DNA of 64,000 bases from NCBI RefSeq assembly GCF_027580225.2, contig NC_073352.2, forward strand, positions 29,506,001 through 29,570,000, written 5' to 3'. The notes below the pieces were generated by a model. That model had not been told where the DNA came from. It did not search any database and saw only the letters and a list, made by a program, of their open reading frames with translations. This DNA is from Misgurnus anguillicaudatus (Eukaryota > Chordata > Actinopteri > Cypriniformes > Cobitidae). Every line of letters starts with the position of its first letter. Positions within the stretch are counted from its first letter, which is position 1. Of this stretch, positions 11,498 through 45,362 are shown piece after piece. The position numbers were made by a program, and so were the translations under genes.

Positions 11498-11871
11498 CTA
11501 GATCTCTGGCAGCCGTCTGTAGTAGAGCTGATAAAACATACCCGAATATACAGCGGGCAGCTCCTCCATAGTCAAGTCAATATTGTGAAAGCCTTTTTCC
11601 AACCCGTACAGCAGAAGTTTGGCTATTCGACTCGTAATCGGTGTCGTCTCGCTAGTCTTTGCTAATTCAGCCAAATCCAACCATTCACATCGCAGACATT
11701 CCTGAGTGCAGAAGTTAATGTCGTACGAAAGCGGGCGAAGTCTGCAGATAAGATACATGTCGGACATCCTGAACGCTCCGGGGTGGTTGTGCTGCTGACG
11801 AATACTGAGAAGAGATCGGAATTCTGATCGGACCCCTGTTTCTTCAAAAACCTCACGGACAGCCGTGTCAC
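11498..11871 (-). CDS. nudt6: nudt6 terminal coding exon
   Basis: Acceptor ttttag. Encodes the second half of the Nudix box ([14 protein letters not shown]) and the C-terminus ending RRLPEI, with stop TAG at 11498-11500. Confidence 0.95.
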
Positions 11872-14800
11872 CTAAAATAAAAATTTAGTTAAAACAGGCG
11901 GAAAAAGGAAACTTTATCAAGTGGTTAAAGGTTTAATGTGCAATTACTTTGTTACATAAAATTATATTTTCAGCACAAGCCAGCAGTAATTATAAGCAAG
12001 GTGTCACCACAAACATGATTATAAATTCATATCACAAGTTATGCAATAAGTATAACTGTAATAGACAGTGATCTTTAGATGACTGTATCATGTTTTACAT
12101 GTGTGGCATTCATATAAATGGAGAAAACCGCATAACAGCATATAAACTTTAATACACAGCATCATGAGTTAACCTGGATTACAAAATCAGTCATACATAA
12201 ATATTTACTTAATATCCCAATGATTTTTGCCATAAAAAATCGATAATTTTGACCCATACAATGTATTGTTGGCTATTGCTACTAATAAACCCGTGCGACT
12301 CGTGACTGGTTTTGTGGTCCAGGATCACATTCGTCTATATAAAGCTTTTGAAAGCTTTAATGCCAATACAGAGAGAAGGGAAACCTGGTTCTGAATTTTT
12401 TTAACAACCCCATTATATTTGTTTAATTGAAAATCTTGAGGTTTTCAAATCTTGGATGATGGTTTTACAAAACTTTTTTACAGAAATAAAAACAGAAATG
12501 TAAAATCTGAATTTTACCAATGTTTTCTCCAAGATCCGACAGACCACCAGGAAACTTCCAAGCATTTTTTGTCTGGAAAAAGACAGAAACATGTTTAAAG
12601 CACATTTTACTTCCACATTTCTTTGAAATATCTTTTTATTGAAATGGTCTTTTTGTTTCACTCCTACAGAAATATTATTATCTCTGTCAATATAGCACTA
12701 ATCTATTTTTATGAACTTTTTTAAAGTCGTAGATTAAAGATTTGCATTCAATTTTCATTCATTTGTTACGATTAACACAAGCATTTCCAAATAAACTTGG
12801 TAGCATGCTTATTAATACCTTTGAAAGATATTAGACGAGTTATAAAAATGGGGAAAGTTTAAATTTTAGGGAGAATATTTATTCAGATCAAATTTATTCT
12901 ACCCCAAAAGAAAATGGAAAATGTTCGCCAAGTTTTAAGATCTTTTTAATAGCATCTAAAAAGGAGCATCGTTTTTATTAAATAAATCATCCGATACTGG
13001 TGAAGATACACATATATTTAAAAATGTTTGTTGGTTTTTTAAAGAGGTAAAAGAGATGAAGTTTTTTCAATTGATATATACTTTATATACTGATTTATAA
13101 CAAAGTAGAAAATGCTGCTAGTAATAAATAAACTTTCTTGAGTAGTTTTATTTTTTACAATTGAAAATATTTAACAGAGCAAACGTATTTTAAAATCACA
13201 GTACAACATAATGTGCAGAATATTTTCAACATCTGTAAATGTCATAACTTTATATTTGTCACTTCTATACTATCAATAAAGAGCTATTCATATTTTTTAT
13301 GGTCTAGTTTGTGTGGTGGGCATAAATGAAATCAAAGTCTTTAAATACATCCGATTATGGCAATAAGAATATGGAGATTGTGAATAACAAGAGAGTATGG
13401 CTAAAACAAAATCACAATGTTTGCAGAGCTACACACAAATAAGTGAACAAGACAAAACATTCGACAAAAATGACATCTTAAAGCTACGATCTGTAACTTT
13501 TTTGTTTTTTGGTATGGTCTCCATACCTAACCCTGATTCCCAATAACAGGGCTCCAGACTAACTTTTTTCACTAGGAGCACAGTGGCCCCCAACTGAAAA
13601 TTTTAGGGGCGCAACCAGAAAATTTAGGGGCACATATTGTAAATCAACATGCTAACCAAATATTCACATTTCTACTAAGTAATACACTGTATTACTAATA
13701 AATACTTTGATGATAGATGCAGAAAGTACAATGAGCTGTTTTAAAGTCAGTGTCACATCACAAAAAAAAAGGTCAGTGGCACACTCTCAAATTTTGGTGG
13801 CAGTCTGGAGCCCTGTATAACGATGATTTATAGTTTTAAAAATTAAAGGGGACATTTCACAATACTTTTTTAAGATGTAAAATAAATATTTGGTGTCCCC
13901 AGACGTTTGAGCTCAAAATACCACATAGATAATTTATTTATGTTAAAATTGACACCTTGTAGGTGTGAGCAAAACTGTGCCATTTTTGGGGGTGTCCTTA
14001 AAAATCAAATGAGCTGGTCTCTGCACTAAATGGGAGTGCCGTAGTTGGATAGTGCAGATTAAGGGGCGGTATTATTACAAAATGATCCCCTTTTGACATC
14101 ACAAGGGGAGCCTAATTTCAAAAATATATTTTTTCACATGCTTGCAGAGAATGGTTCACCAAAACTAAGTTACTGGGTTGTTCTTTCTCACATTTTCTAG
14201 GTTGATAGAAGCACTGGGGACCCAATTATAGCACTTAAACATGGAAATAGTCAGATTTAAGATATGTTTATAACCAAACAGATCTGGGGCACTATTGACT
14301 TCCATAGTATTCTTTTTTCTGTGGAAGTCAATGGTGCCCCTGATCTACTTTGTATCTTCCTTTGTGTTCAGCAGAACAAAGAAATTAATACTGGTTTGTA
14401 ACAACCCGAGGGTGGGTAAATGATGACAGAATTCATTTTTGGGTGAACTATCCTTTTAACAGAGTCCTGATTCACCCGAAAATTATTTTAATAACTTCTT
14501 ACATTCAAAGATAAATTACTTCTTGAGTTTGCAAGAAATGAGCTGGAGCCTGACACTGATACTCACAGACTGAGCACACTAGGTTTAAAAGGAAATAACA
14601 TAAATCAGGCTGTGTGTCGCAATATTAAAAAAAGTCCAGAAGACAAATGGATAAAAATTTTTTTTATCTATATGTGTCCTGCACAGAGCAAAAAGAAACT
14701 TTGAGAAAAGAGAGACAAGCTCAGGTTTATTCATTCCTACGTCTGTGTTAGTTTATATTACTACATGTTTAGAAAATCTATATTATATACAATGGGCAAC

Positions 14801-15764
14801 CAAGACTTTGATATTTTGCTAAACATTTTTGATAGATTCAACTCTTTAACAGTGGGAGAGTTCAGTGAGTATTTGTATGTCCAGATCACTGTAATGAGTT
14901 TCAGTAAATGTTTATTTACATGAGTGAGTTTAAATGTTTCGGAAGCCCGGGATCTTTCAGAGGAGGTTTAACTTTACATGACGTGTTTATCTAAGTTTGA
15001 TATTGACCTGAAACTAAAATATAAAATAAGAAGGACAACTTTATATTTTATACACAGAAGAGACAGAGATATGATGCTGTACCTTATTTTTGTCTTGAAC
15101 CACGAGAACTTTACCATCTGATTCATCCACAACAGCACCTAAAGAAAACACAAAACATTTAAAAATTAAATGCTTAAAAGGAGTAAAGATGAGGACAAAT
15201 CTTTTGGGAATTCTGCAGTGCATTAGCAGAGTGATTTATGAGCCACCCCGGATCTTAACTTTCTTCTGGGCATGCGGTCATCTTGCTATAACACACAAAC
15301 ACATGAGACACATGGGCTGTTTAACAGCGCTGATGCCCTCCAGGCGGATTATAATGTTCACCTTATTTAACCCCGATTAGAACCCGATACAGAATTGGTT
15401 CAGTATGCAATCGTCTAAGTACTACAGTGTGAAAAGAGACACACAGTGTTATAATTTACATTTAGGCATTTATCCAAAGCGACTGGTTTGTGAACTGTTA
15501 TTGTGCCATACAGCTAATAACCGTTAAGCGTAAATACAAACACAGAGAGGAAGTTGGTTTGGAAATCAGGATGAATTATTCATTGCTAAAATATTCCAAG
15601 TGCATGATTCCAGAAAACCCTGGCGGCATTCAGATGAAATCAAACACACGCACACACACACAATGAGTGCCAGATCATTGAGCTTGTCTGCTCGTTCTAG
15701 ACATGTTTGAACATGCCTGTTTAACAGTCTCAAGTGCGACATCTGCTGGACAAAACCAACTTGG

Positions 15765-15851
<87 letters not shown>

Positions 15852-18800
15852 ACACAACCAAACCCCTAAACCTCACAGAAAACGTTCAGCTATTTTACAT
15901 TATTCTGTTTGATTGATAAGCTTGTTTGCCTATTAGGACCAAAAAATTTCCCTGCAAGTTCCAAATTGCTGGTATAACTATTGTTGTGGGGACATCACAA
16001 AATTTCTTGTCGAGGTGACAGGATGTCCAGCGAGCCATATCAGCATAGAGTTTAGTTTTTTGCAAAACCTTTTACAGTGCTTGCCTTGTATTATATTAGG
16101 GGCGATTATTTTGCCAGCGCAAATACGTAATGGGGCGTACACAACGAACGCAAAGTTAATGCACAGACGCGAATAGACGCGGATTTGCGCGTGGCGATGA
16201 GAATGACGTGAATTGGGCGGCGCGATTGCTGTGAAAACATGTGCTATTCACCTCAAACGCGTCTTTCTGCAAGTTGAAAATATTCAACTCAAGCGAAAAA
16301 TTTGCATGACACAAAGTTAAATCCTGCGAGTAATCTAAATTGAGGAACATTATGCTTCGCGTTTGGTGTGTATGCAGCATTATGTTGAATGTAGCGTTGG
16401 AAAAGGAAAGTGCCGCAGTTGCGTTTTAGATGCAAAATGTGAACCGCCAATTACCGTATTTTCCGGACTATAAGTTGCTCCGGAGTATAAGTCGCATCAG
16501 TCAAAAATGGCTGAATAGGTATCCATACATGTTAAAGTAACATAAACAGTTATTTACACGATACACAATAGCATTCAGAACATACCTGGGTGGCTGAATA
16601 GGCTAAATTAACACGACAGGCCAAATCAAGTTCAAAAAGATTTCCAAGTCATTCCGCATTACTGAATCCATTGAATTACATAAATACAGGAGCAGCATAG
16701 AGCGGACTCTTGCGGCTGTAGACGGTAATGGTTTCTCTTGGTTTTGATGTACAAGTCGCACCTGAATATAAGTTCCAATACCCGCCAAACTATGAAAAGA
16801 GTGCGACTTAAAGTCCGGAAAATACGGTAGTCTTTTATTGTGTGTGCTTCTTTGTGTTTCCCATAATGTTCATTTGGGAACACACATAAAGTCTGAGACG
16901 CATTGTGTAGACTTTATTGGACCGTATATTTTAACAATGTTACTTGGTCTCAATTATTATTATAAGTCATTTTAAAGTCACAATGAAATGGAAGTAGCAT
17001 TTATCTTGTTTTCCCTGTTGTGACCTAAATCCAAGTGAAACAGTCCATTCAGAAATGACTGGACTGTTGTAAGTTGGGTCATGTTGCTATTTGCTAATCA
17101 CTGCAATCTTTTCCAGGGCCTTGCCCACCCGCCTCTATTCGTGACTGGAATTAAAGAGAGATCGCTTTAAGGAGGGGTGGAAATGAGTGTTTCTGATTAA
17201 AGATTATGAGGGCACATGAATAAAAAAATAATGAAGTACACAAATAAATAAAATATATATATTTTATTTTAAAAAATAAAAAATAAAATTTAATTTTTGT
17301 TATTCCAATTTCATAGTGACTTTAAAGGCTTTCGCTCACTTATGTCTATTTTAATACAAAAAAAACAGATTACTTGATCATCATCAATTACCAAAATAAT
17401 TATTAGTGACAGCCCTAGATTAGTGAGATTAGTGTGATTTCAGTTGAATACAAGACTATTTTCCATTCACATATTTTATCATTGAGGATTTCTTAAAAAG
17501 TGTAAAAATCTCACGTTCCAGTGAATCCAATATTGCGTCTCGTGTCGTGGGGTAACCCCTATTTATCAGTACAGTAATTGTCCAACCAAATTTATTTACA
17601 TAGCGCTTTATTATAATATTGTTTTAAATAAGCATTACAAGAAAATTGAGAAGAAAATTTTAAATTATTAAATATATAGTATATAGAATAGAATATATGG
17701 TATTATTCAAAATTGTACCATCCTCATTAATACATTTTAATCTAATAAAAATATACTTTAATTCTGGTTTCTGTTTGTTTAATGGTCTGTCTAGTGGCTA
17801 AAATGAACTTTGGAATAACTAGCATGTCAAAACTACCATATGTTGTTTTTTATAAAGACAAGGGGAGACGGCAATCATGGGTAAGCGCTAGGTGAAGAGA
17901 GGTTTGGGAGCCAGTAGTTAACATTGTATACATTATAGTACACATTTTACACAGTAACCTAACCTTTGCTCAGTGACCTTTTTTATATGCTTTAGCTATG
18001 AACTAAAGTAATCTACTTCTTGTTTATTTTGCTTGTTATCAGAAACAAACTACTCTAAAAGGACTTTGTTGTTAATGATTCTCAGTGGAGTTTACCGGAA
18101 GTTACGTGTATTACACGATAGCTGTTTGTTTATGTTGTTACTGCTGAAACCGTCTATATATTTCTATCACAAGTTTGGCATCATTCTTTATTCTTAGACA
18201 TTTCAATAACCTATATGAACCTAAACAGTCTGGCCTCTGGATATCAGATGTATTAATCTGCTTGCTTAGTTACTGACTTCCAGTATTTACTTGCCACTCA
18301 TGTCAGATGATGATCATCCATCAACATGCCAACACATGTCATGTTTATGTGACATAAAAATTTTGCAACAATGGATAATTTCAGATTTCTCAAAACTGAA
18401 ATGTAGGTAGTTGGTTCTACATTAGACATTTGCATTCATATTCATGGGTTTTTATGTATTACACAAACTCTCTGTGTTACCTGCAACTCCTACTTGATGT
18501 GTGGCAAACGCCGGCAGTCTGTCTTCGCCCTCTCCAACCCACAGGCTGAGAACGGCCACATCTCTCCTGGCGTGATGGAAGGTGAAGCCATGACACGCAG
18601 CTGCTGCGGCCAATCGGCTGAGAGTGATTGGAACATGGAGCCACACAGCGACCCTGCCCTCAGACTGCCAATGACAGAGAGACTCTAAAACACACAAACA
18701 CACACATTCATGAAATAATCTTATGCATGAATAAACATTCCTAAAGTTTACCTGGTGTCCAAAAATACAACACACATGATACAACAGACTTTTTAAGATC

Positions 18801-19340
18801 ATCAGAAACCTTTGAGTCAATGACCCTGAATGGTACATTGTTACAACACTACACTTACAAAACACTGTCATGGTGTTACCATGTTTCTTTGGACATGATG
18901 CTTCTGTTGGTATTTATTATAAAAATTGTATTTTAGGGTACCATGGGCTCCCATGATATCTTAATATGGTAATCACTTAGTAACATGGTAAGTGATGTCT
19001 GTACCCTGATACTACCACAGTAACTGCAGTAGGTATAACACAAACCACGTAACACACAGTGTCTCACACGTCATACTTTCACGAGCTCTTTTTGTAGTTT
19101 ATTTCAGTGTCATGATTATTTTCATACAACGTTACCCCATAGCAGATCTTTAAACTCGTCCTCGCTTATTTTCGGCGGAAAGTCGCGCACCGTCACCCCG
19201 CCGAATCGATCCACATCCCCGGACAGCAGAGTTACCCGGCGCCGCTCCTCACAGCCGGAGACGAACCGAACCGAATTAACAGAGATAAACCTGCGCTTGA
19301 CAAACGCAGAAACGAGTCTTCGGCAGAACACAGCAGACAT
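11498..19340 (-). CDS. nudt6: Nudix hydrolase 6 (FGF2 antisense gene), complete, 5 coding exons
   Basis: Nudix-family protein, expected to hydrolyse nucleoside-diphosphate-linked substrates; the family's physiological substrate is poorly defined. CDS in transcript order: 19340-19136, 18684-18481, 15138-15083, 12572-12518, 11871-11498; 894 nt, 297 aa plus stop (human protein 316 aa). All junctions are GT-AG with matching phases. An N-terminal pre-Nudix domain (DRFGG..., [21 protein letters not shown]) precedes the catalytic domain. The Nudix box is complete at residues 165-187 (G165, E171, RE 179-180, EE 183-184, G186). The C-terminus matches NUDT6 ([21 protein letters not shown]). The first 28 residues ([18 protein letters not shown]...) lack acids and are rich in Arg/Lys, like a mitochondrial presequence. 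An in-frame ATG at 19406 would add 22 hydrophobic residues; 19340 was chosen because the presequence-like N-terminus begins there. The neighbours fgf2 and afg2a support the name. Confidence 0.95.
12180..12335. repeat. Dispersed cyprinid-type repeat fragment (family D)
   Basis: Contains GGTTTTGTGGTCCAGGATCAC and TTTGACCCATACAATGTATT, which also occur (opposite or rearranged) at 24780-25135. These motifs are typical of a high-copy fish repeat. Confidence 0.65.
12518..12572 (-). CDS. nudt6: nudt6 coding exon 4
   Basis: 55-nt exon encoding [18 protein letters not shown]: the WKFPGG strand and the first half of the Nudix box. Acceptor tttccag, donor ATTG|GTAAAA. Confidence 0.92.
12573..13546. other. 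nudt6 intron 3, AT-rich, nothing recognised
   Basis: Very AT-rich with many A/T runs. No exon or transposon end recognised. Confidence 0.5.
13547..13815. mobile_element. Short hAT-like non-autonomous element
   Basis: Terminal inverted repeats CAGGGCTCCAGACTAACT and AGTCTGGAGCCCTG. The ends resemble those of the 1.9-kb element at 59460-61402 (CAGGGCTC...GAGCCCTG). No clean target duplication is visible. Confidence 0.75.
13847..14455. mobile_element. Two TTAA-type MITE pieces side by side
   Basis: The left piece starts after TTAA (13843-13846) with AGGGGACATTTCAC and shares GAGCTCAAAATACC..AAAGATAATTTAT-type interior with 46369-46900. The right piece ends TTTGGGTGAACTATCC before TTAA (14456-14459), the end of a common cyprinid element, and includes a hairpin GGGGCACTATTGACTTCC / GGAAGTCAATGGTGCCCC near 14287-14340. 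Confidence 0.6.
15083..15138 (-). CDS. nudt6: nudt6 coding exon 3
   Basis: Short 56-nt exon encoding [19 protein letters not shown], the first strands of the Nudix fold. Acceptor tttag, donor AATAAG|GTACAG. Confidence 0.92.
15448..15500. mobile_element. SINE/LINE 3' tail fragment
   Basis: Contains TTTACATTTAGGCATTTATCCAAAGCGACT, the reverse complement of the conserved AGTCGCTTTGGATAAA tail of fish SINEs. Confidence 0.5.
15766..15846. repeat. (AC)40 microsatellite
   Basis: Uninterrupted AC run in nudt6 intron 2, followed by ATACACACAC. Confidence 0.98.
16452..16829. mobile_element. MITE with CCGTATTTTCCGGACTATAA ends
   Basis: Left end TACCGTATTTTCCGGACTAT and right end AAGTCCGGAAAATACGGTA are inverted; the flanking TA may be the target duplication. 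This terminal sequence is widespread in vertebrate genomes. Confidence 0.85.
16976..17321. mobile_element. TTAA-flanked MITE
   Basis: Flanked by TTAA (16972-16975 and 17322-17325). Terminal inverted repeats AGTCACAATGAAATGGAA and the reverse complement AGTCACTATGAAATTGGAA. Confidence 0.78.
17322..18480. other. nudt6 intron 2 remainder
   Basis: A hAT-type end GTGACAGCCCTA lies at about 17408-17419 without a visible partner. The rest is AT-rich with no recognised feature. Confidence 0.4.
18481..18684 (-). CDS. nudt6: nudt6 coding exon 2
   Basis: Acceptor ttttag, donor GTTGCAG|GTAACA. Encodes [19 protein letters not shown] through [10 protein letters not shown], the pre-Nudix domain. Confidence 0.94.
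19136..19340 (-). CDS. nudt6: nudt6 coding exon 1
   Basis: ATG at 19340-19338; reads [17 protein letters not shown] and on to FKDLLWG. Donor is TGGG|GTAACG on the minus strand; ends in phase 1. Confidence 0.92.
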
Positions 19341-19731
19341 GATAATGATAAAACCATAGACTGTAAAAAAAAAATAGTATAAAACACACGAACGACACCA
19401 AAACAACGAGCAGCAGTCGGGTTCACACCGTATTTACTGTATTATCTGCTCCCTAATAAAAGTACCTCACTTTGTATATCATTGTGCTCTTTACAAAGAT
19501 TCACTGCGCCGGACAGCGTACATAATGATCACAGGTATTAACATCATCGCAGTTTGATTTATATCATGGTACTTGTTTTAATGTTATTTTACTTGAATCT
19601 ATCGTTGGGTACAGTGTATTGTGTGTTTTACGGTACCTAGTGGGAGGAGCTGAACTTTCACACCCGGAATTCTTGTTCACGTGGATGAATGTGTGTGTGT
19701 TTAACACACATGTAATAGCCGATCAAACGTT
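19341..19731. promoter_or_regulatory. Head-to-head interval: candidate bidirectional promoter of nudt6 and afg2a
   Basis: The 391 bp between the nudt6 and afg2a start codons must hold both 5' UTRs and core promoters. It contains a CACGTG E-box (19678-19683) and an ETS-type CCGGAA (19664-19669), both close to the afg2a start, and no convincing TATA box. Divergent housekeeping gene pairs commonly share such a promoter; activity here is inferred. Confidence 0.6.
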
Positions 19732-41590
<21,859 letters not shown>

Positions 41591-41601
41591 GTAGAGATCT
41601 T

Positions 41602-41627
<26 letters not shown>
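41602..41627. repeat. (CTA)n trinucleotide repeat beside the exon 14 donor
   Basis: About eight to nine CTA units starting 11 bp past the afg2a exon 14 splice donor, followed by a CA-rich tract to 41660. Confidence 0.95.
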
Positions 41628-41632
<5 letters not shown>

Positions 41633-42881
41633 ACACATGCACACATACAAACGCACACACACTTCCTCCTAAAAGCTCCTGCTGGGTTCAGTAGTTTCCT
41701 CTTCTTTCACCCCCTGAGTGTCAGTCATCAATGTGATTGACAGGTTGTGCATTATTCTCAGCAGGCAGCCTGTGGGAGTCGGATCCCCCCGCTCTGCTGG
41801 ACACTTCTTACTTGACTGTAATTTACACTGCAAGTGTGTTTGTTTGTTGAGCTAAATCTGACACACAACTCTCTGGGATGTTGGGGGGAATTCTGGATAA
41901 CAAAAAAACTATTCCTAAAGTAAATACTGTTTAATTGTAGTCATAACATTGGAAATCTATGTTATGCCCCCATATATATCTAAAGCCCTTTTATCTGAAC
42001 CACGAATAGTGATGATGAGCTCCCTGATATTCGCTTCATTCCAGTTTGAAGACATTTTGTCATGAACATTGATCTGTTTTTTAAACCTTTGATTTGACTA
42101 ATAACTGTGTCATTGCTATGACAAGTGTCATTACCACGAAACACTTTTTACATTGTGCCTGCCTTTTGTTCACACAGAAAGACATTATGAAGTTACTGTA
42201 GTTTGTATCAGATGACATCTGACCATTTGGTCTGATTGGCTGTTGTAGCTTTCTTTCCAAAGTCTACTGACACCCTAGTGAAATGGTTACATTTGTTCAG
42301 ATCATTTCTTATCTTAAATGATCTTATCGTCCATCATTAAATGTAGTTGAAATATCAGTGTTGTTTTTTAGATTAGATTTAGATACTCAAAGTTTGTGTG
42401 AAGTTTAGATTTGGTGAAAGAGAGAGCGAGACAGATGTGAAGGTGATCTGGTGTTTCTCTTGGTCTAAATGTCTTTCAGCTCTTGTCTGCAGTGAGACGC
42501 ACAAACACACTCTTAATGTGTCTCAATGTCTCATATTTTAAAGGGTTCAGTATGTCACTATCTAGGATATGCTGTCCGCTACCGCCGATGATTGTTGTAA
42601 ACTTGTTTACAGTAATGCACAAGACAGAGGTCAAATCCAGATTGTTGCTGTCCCTTTGCCTTCAGTCTCATATTGTTTGCCTGTCCAGATAAACCCATGG
42701 CTTTATTTCCGTTTTTCTGTTTCAGGTCATACTGTATACACGTGAACTTTTCTTGACCTTTCTAGCAGTCATTGTGTTTGTTTAGTTGTTTAGTTGTTTA
42801 TTGGGGGCGTTGTACCGAAACAAACTTACTGTCTTACTGCTGACACCTTGATTATACTCTCAGCTGTCACAATGCATTTGT

Positions 42882-42937
<56 letters not shown>

Positions 42938-43618
42938 AAATCAAACAAAATAAGATGGAATTTAACTAAGGTGATAGAAAAACAATAATCACCTCGCAAT
43001 TTAGTCACACATTTTTGTCTGTTCTAAATTTATTGTAATTTAACACATTTAACATTTTTATACTCTAATCAACATGGGCGTGGACAAATATGGATGCTTT
43101 ATGCAAATGTAAGTTTATTATAAGTGAAAGAGTCAGCAAAAATTGTTTAGAAAAAATTACAGTTTTCTTAGTGGTTACAAATAAAATCACATCCATACCT
43201 TCAATCGCGGTACAACAAATAAATTTGGTACACACAAAGTCAAAAACAATATTAATAAATGTTTAACTGTTTTTTTTTTTGTATTGTTTGATTGACATTG
43301 AAACACAGACAGTTTTAAGAACTACTGTAATGTAAGGATCTAATGTTACACCGCAGATATTTTTCCCCAACAGTTAATCAAACATTTACTCTAGACAAAA
43401 TTACAGTTTTAAAAATATCTGTTTTGACAAGAATTCACGCAGATATATATAGATATAATCTACTATACTATAAATTTGCATATATCGGGTCGCACGCCTG
43501 TGTACATGCTTCAGATATGTCAGTCAGCCTTGTCGCTCTTAATACCTCTTTAAATATCAATCAGGTCCCGAACTTTATCTCTCTTGATAACAATTTTAAC
43601 ATCAAGCAAGTCCTGCAC
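41628..43618. other. afg2a intron 14, first part
   Basis: Single-copy-looking intronic DNA with a (CT)25 microsatellite at 42887-42936. No exon recognised. Confidence 0.5.
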
Positions 43619-43965
43619 TAGGCATGGGCCGGTATAAGATTCTGGCGGTATGGTAACCTTTAGCAAAAATACCACGGTTTCACGTTGTTGCGGTATTGCC
43701 ATTGCAACACTAAAATGTGTTATTTTCAAATGCCAGGTAAAAATAAAGCCTTTAAATTATAATAAGCTTTCAAAAAATATATAATATTTTCGTAATGTAT
43801 ATTAAATGTAAACATAAAATCAATCACATGACTTAATAATTTAATAAATTCTGTATAAACACAGCTCATACCTATAAACAATATCACAGAACATTTTAGT
43901 GATTTTATAACCTTGACTGTTAAAAACCTCGGTATACCTTGAAACCGGTAACCGGCCCATGCCTA
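43619..43965. mobile_element. 347-bp hAT-like MITE with perfect 8-bp target duplication
   Basis: Ends TAGGCATGGGCCGGTATAAG and CCGGTAACCGGCCCATGCCTA are inverted. TCCTGCAC occurs at 43611-43618 and 43966-43973. Confidence 0.95.
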
Positions 43966-44114
43966 TCCTGCACTTTATTTTCTGATTCCTGCATGTTTTA
44001 AAACCGATACCAAAATCTCAGACGCACATGTGGATGGACACGCATCATTTGTATTAAGCCTTTAGAAAACATACAAATAAAGATCATTTTAGATTGCTGA
44101 CTATTTACTATCTA

Positions 44115-44519
44115 ACTGTGCGTTCACACCAGACGCAGAAGACGTGGCAAACGCAAGCGATTTACATGTTAAGTCAATGCAAAGGCAACACAAATAGCCA
44201 TCATGCGACGCGGATGGCGCGTTCCGTGTGAGTTGAGCATTGCCGCGGGAAACGCGATAGTTGAAAAATCTGAACTTTGCCGGAGATTCACGCAGCGTTA
44301 ACCAATCAGGAGCTTGCTCTAGTAGTGACATGATTACAGGTAGCGAGCAGAGTTGCAGAAGCCCCTCCCATGATACGAATTTCCGCATGAATGTCTCGAA
44401 TGACTAGAATTTCATGTGCGGCTTTCACGTGTGAATGAAGCGAGTAACCTCAAAATGTCCAACTAAGTGCGAATAATGCGTTTTTGCCGCCTCTACCACG
44501 TCTGGTGTGAACGCACAGT
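44115..44519. mobile_element. MITE with ACTGTGCGTTCACACCAGAC ends
   Basis: Left end ACTGTGCGTTCACACCAGAC, right end GTCTGGTGTGAACGCACAGT, perfectly inverted over 20 bp. Confidence 0.92.
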
Positions 44520-45050
44520 AAGGCTGGGTCTCAATTTATCCAACAATGTGCTAGATCGAAGTTCAAAAATTACGCGTTGCATTAATCGCACATTAATAAA
44601 ATTTGTGTTTTTTTATTATAAATTTACGTTAACGCATTATTATTTTGACATCCCTAGTAATATTCTCATGTGTTAAAAGATCCTAAGATGCGAATTTTGA
44701 AATGGCTTTGCTCATTGTTTGTTTATGTTGTATTTCTTTTATTTAATTTTTTCACAGAAATGGTAAAACGCTAGAGGCTGTACTATGTTGTGAATAGGCT
44801 GAAAGATGTTTTGGCTGTGTAGTCACAAAATTAAATTCCGTTTAAAACATTGTGTTAAGCAAACCTATCAAGTATCATTGTCAACCTGAGGTTGATATGC
44901 AGTGGTGTACATAGTAGCTGGTTATACATCATGTCTGTTGTAACGCTGAAGCTGTATTAACCAATCAGCATCCAGGATTAAAGCTAGATCAGTTTTACAC
45001 AGCAATAATTTGATTTCTGTTTTGAGATGCATGTTGTTGTATTTAGCGTC

Positions 45051-45362
45051 AGTGTTTCCCCACAGGATTTTGAGGAGACTGTGGTGGTGATGACGTCACC
45101 CGCTAATTAGCATATATGTGACGTCATCATGTCATGTTTGCGTTTGATGTAGTGTTTGCACCTGAAATATGTTTCACTTCTACTCTTTGATCTGTATCTG
45201 TATTTGATCTGTATTATATATCAAATTATATTTTAAGCCGAATTAAGCTGTTTTAAATAGTGAAATAAAAATGTAAATGGGAATCATTGAAAATTCTATT
45301 TGTGGGGGCCAGTGTTGATTCTGTGGTGGGCCACCACAAATAAATCAATGTATGGGAAACAC
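45051..45362. mobile_element. hAT-like MITE with AGTGTTTCCC ends
   Basis: Ends AGTGTTTCCCCACAGGAT and ATGTATGGGAAACACT. The flanks TTAGCGTC and TGAGCGTC suggest an 8-bp duplication with one mismatch. Confidence 0.78.

Noticed and set aside
15675..15916. Open frames encoding poly-(Val-Cys) or poly-(His-Thr)
   Set aside because: Translations of a CA microsatellite; the same applies to 6721-6912, 58144-58474 and 62780-63086.
18685..18871. Minus-strand extension of nudt6 exon 2
   Set aside because: The open frame continues upstream of the exon by chance; the ttttag acceptor and the join to exon 1 place the boundary at 18684.
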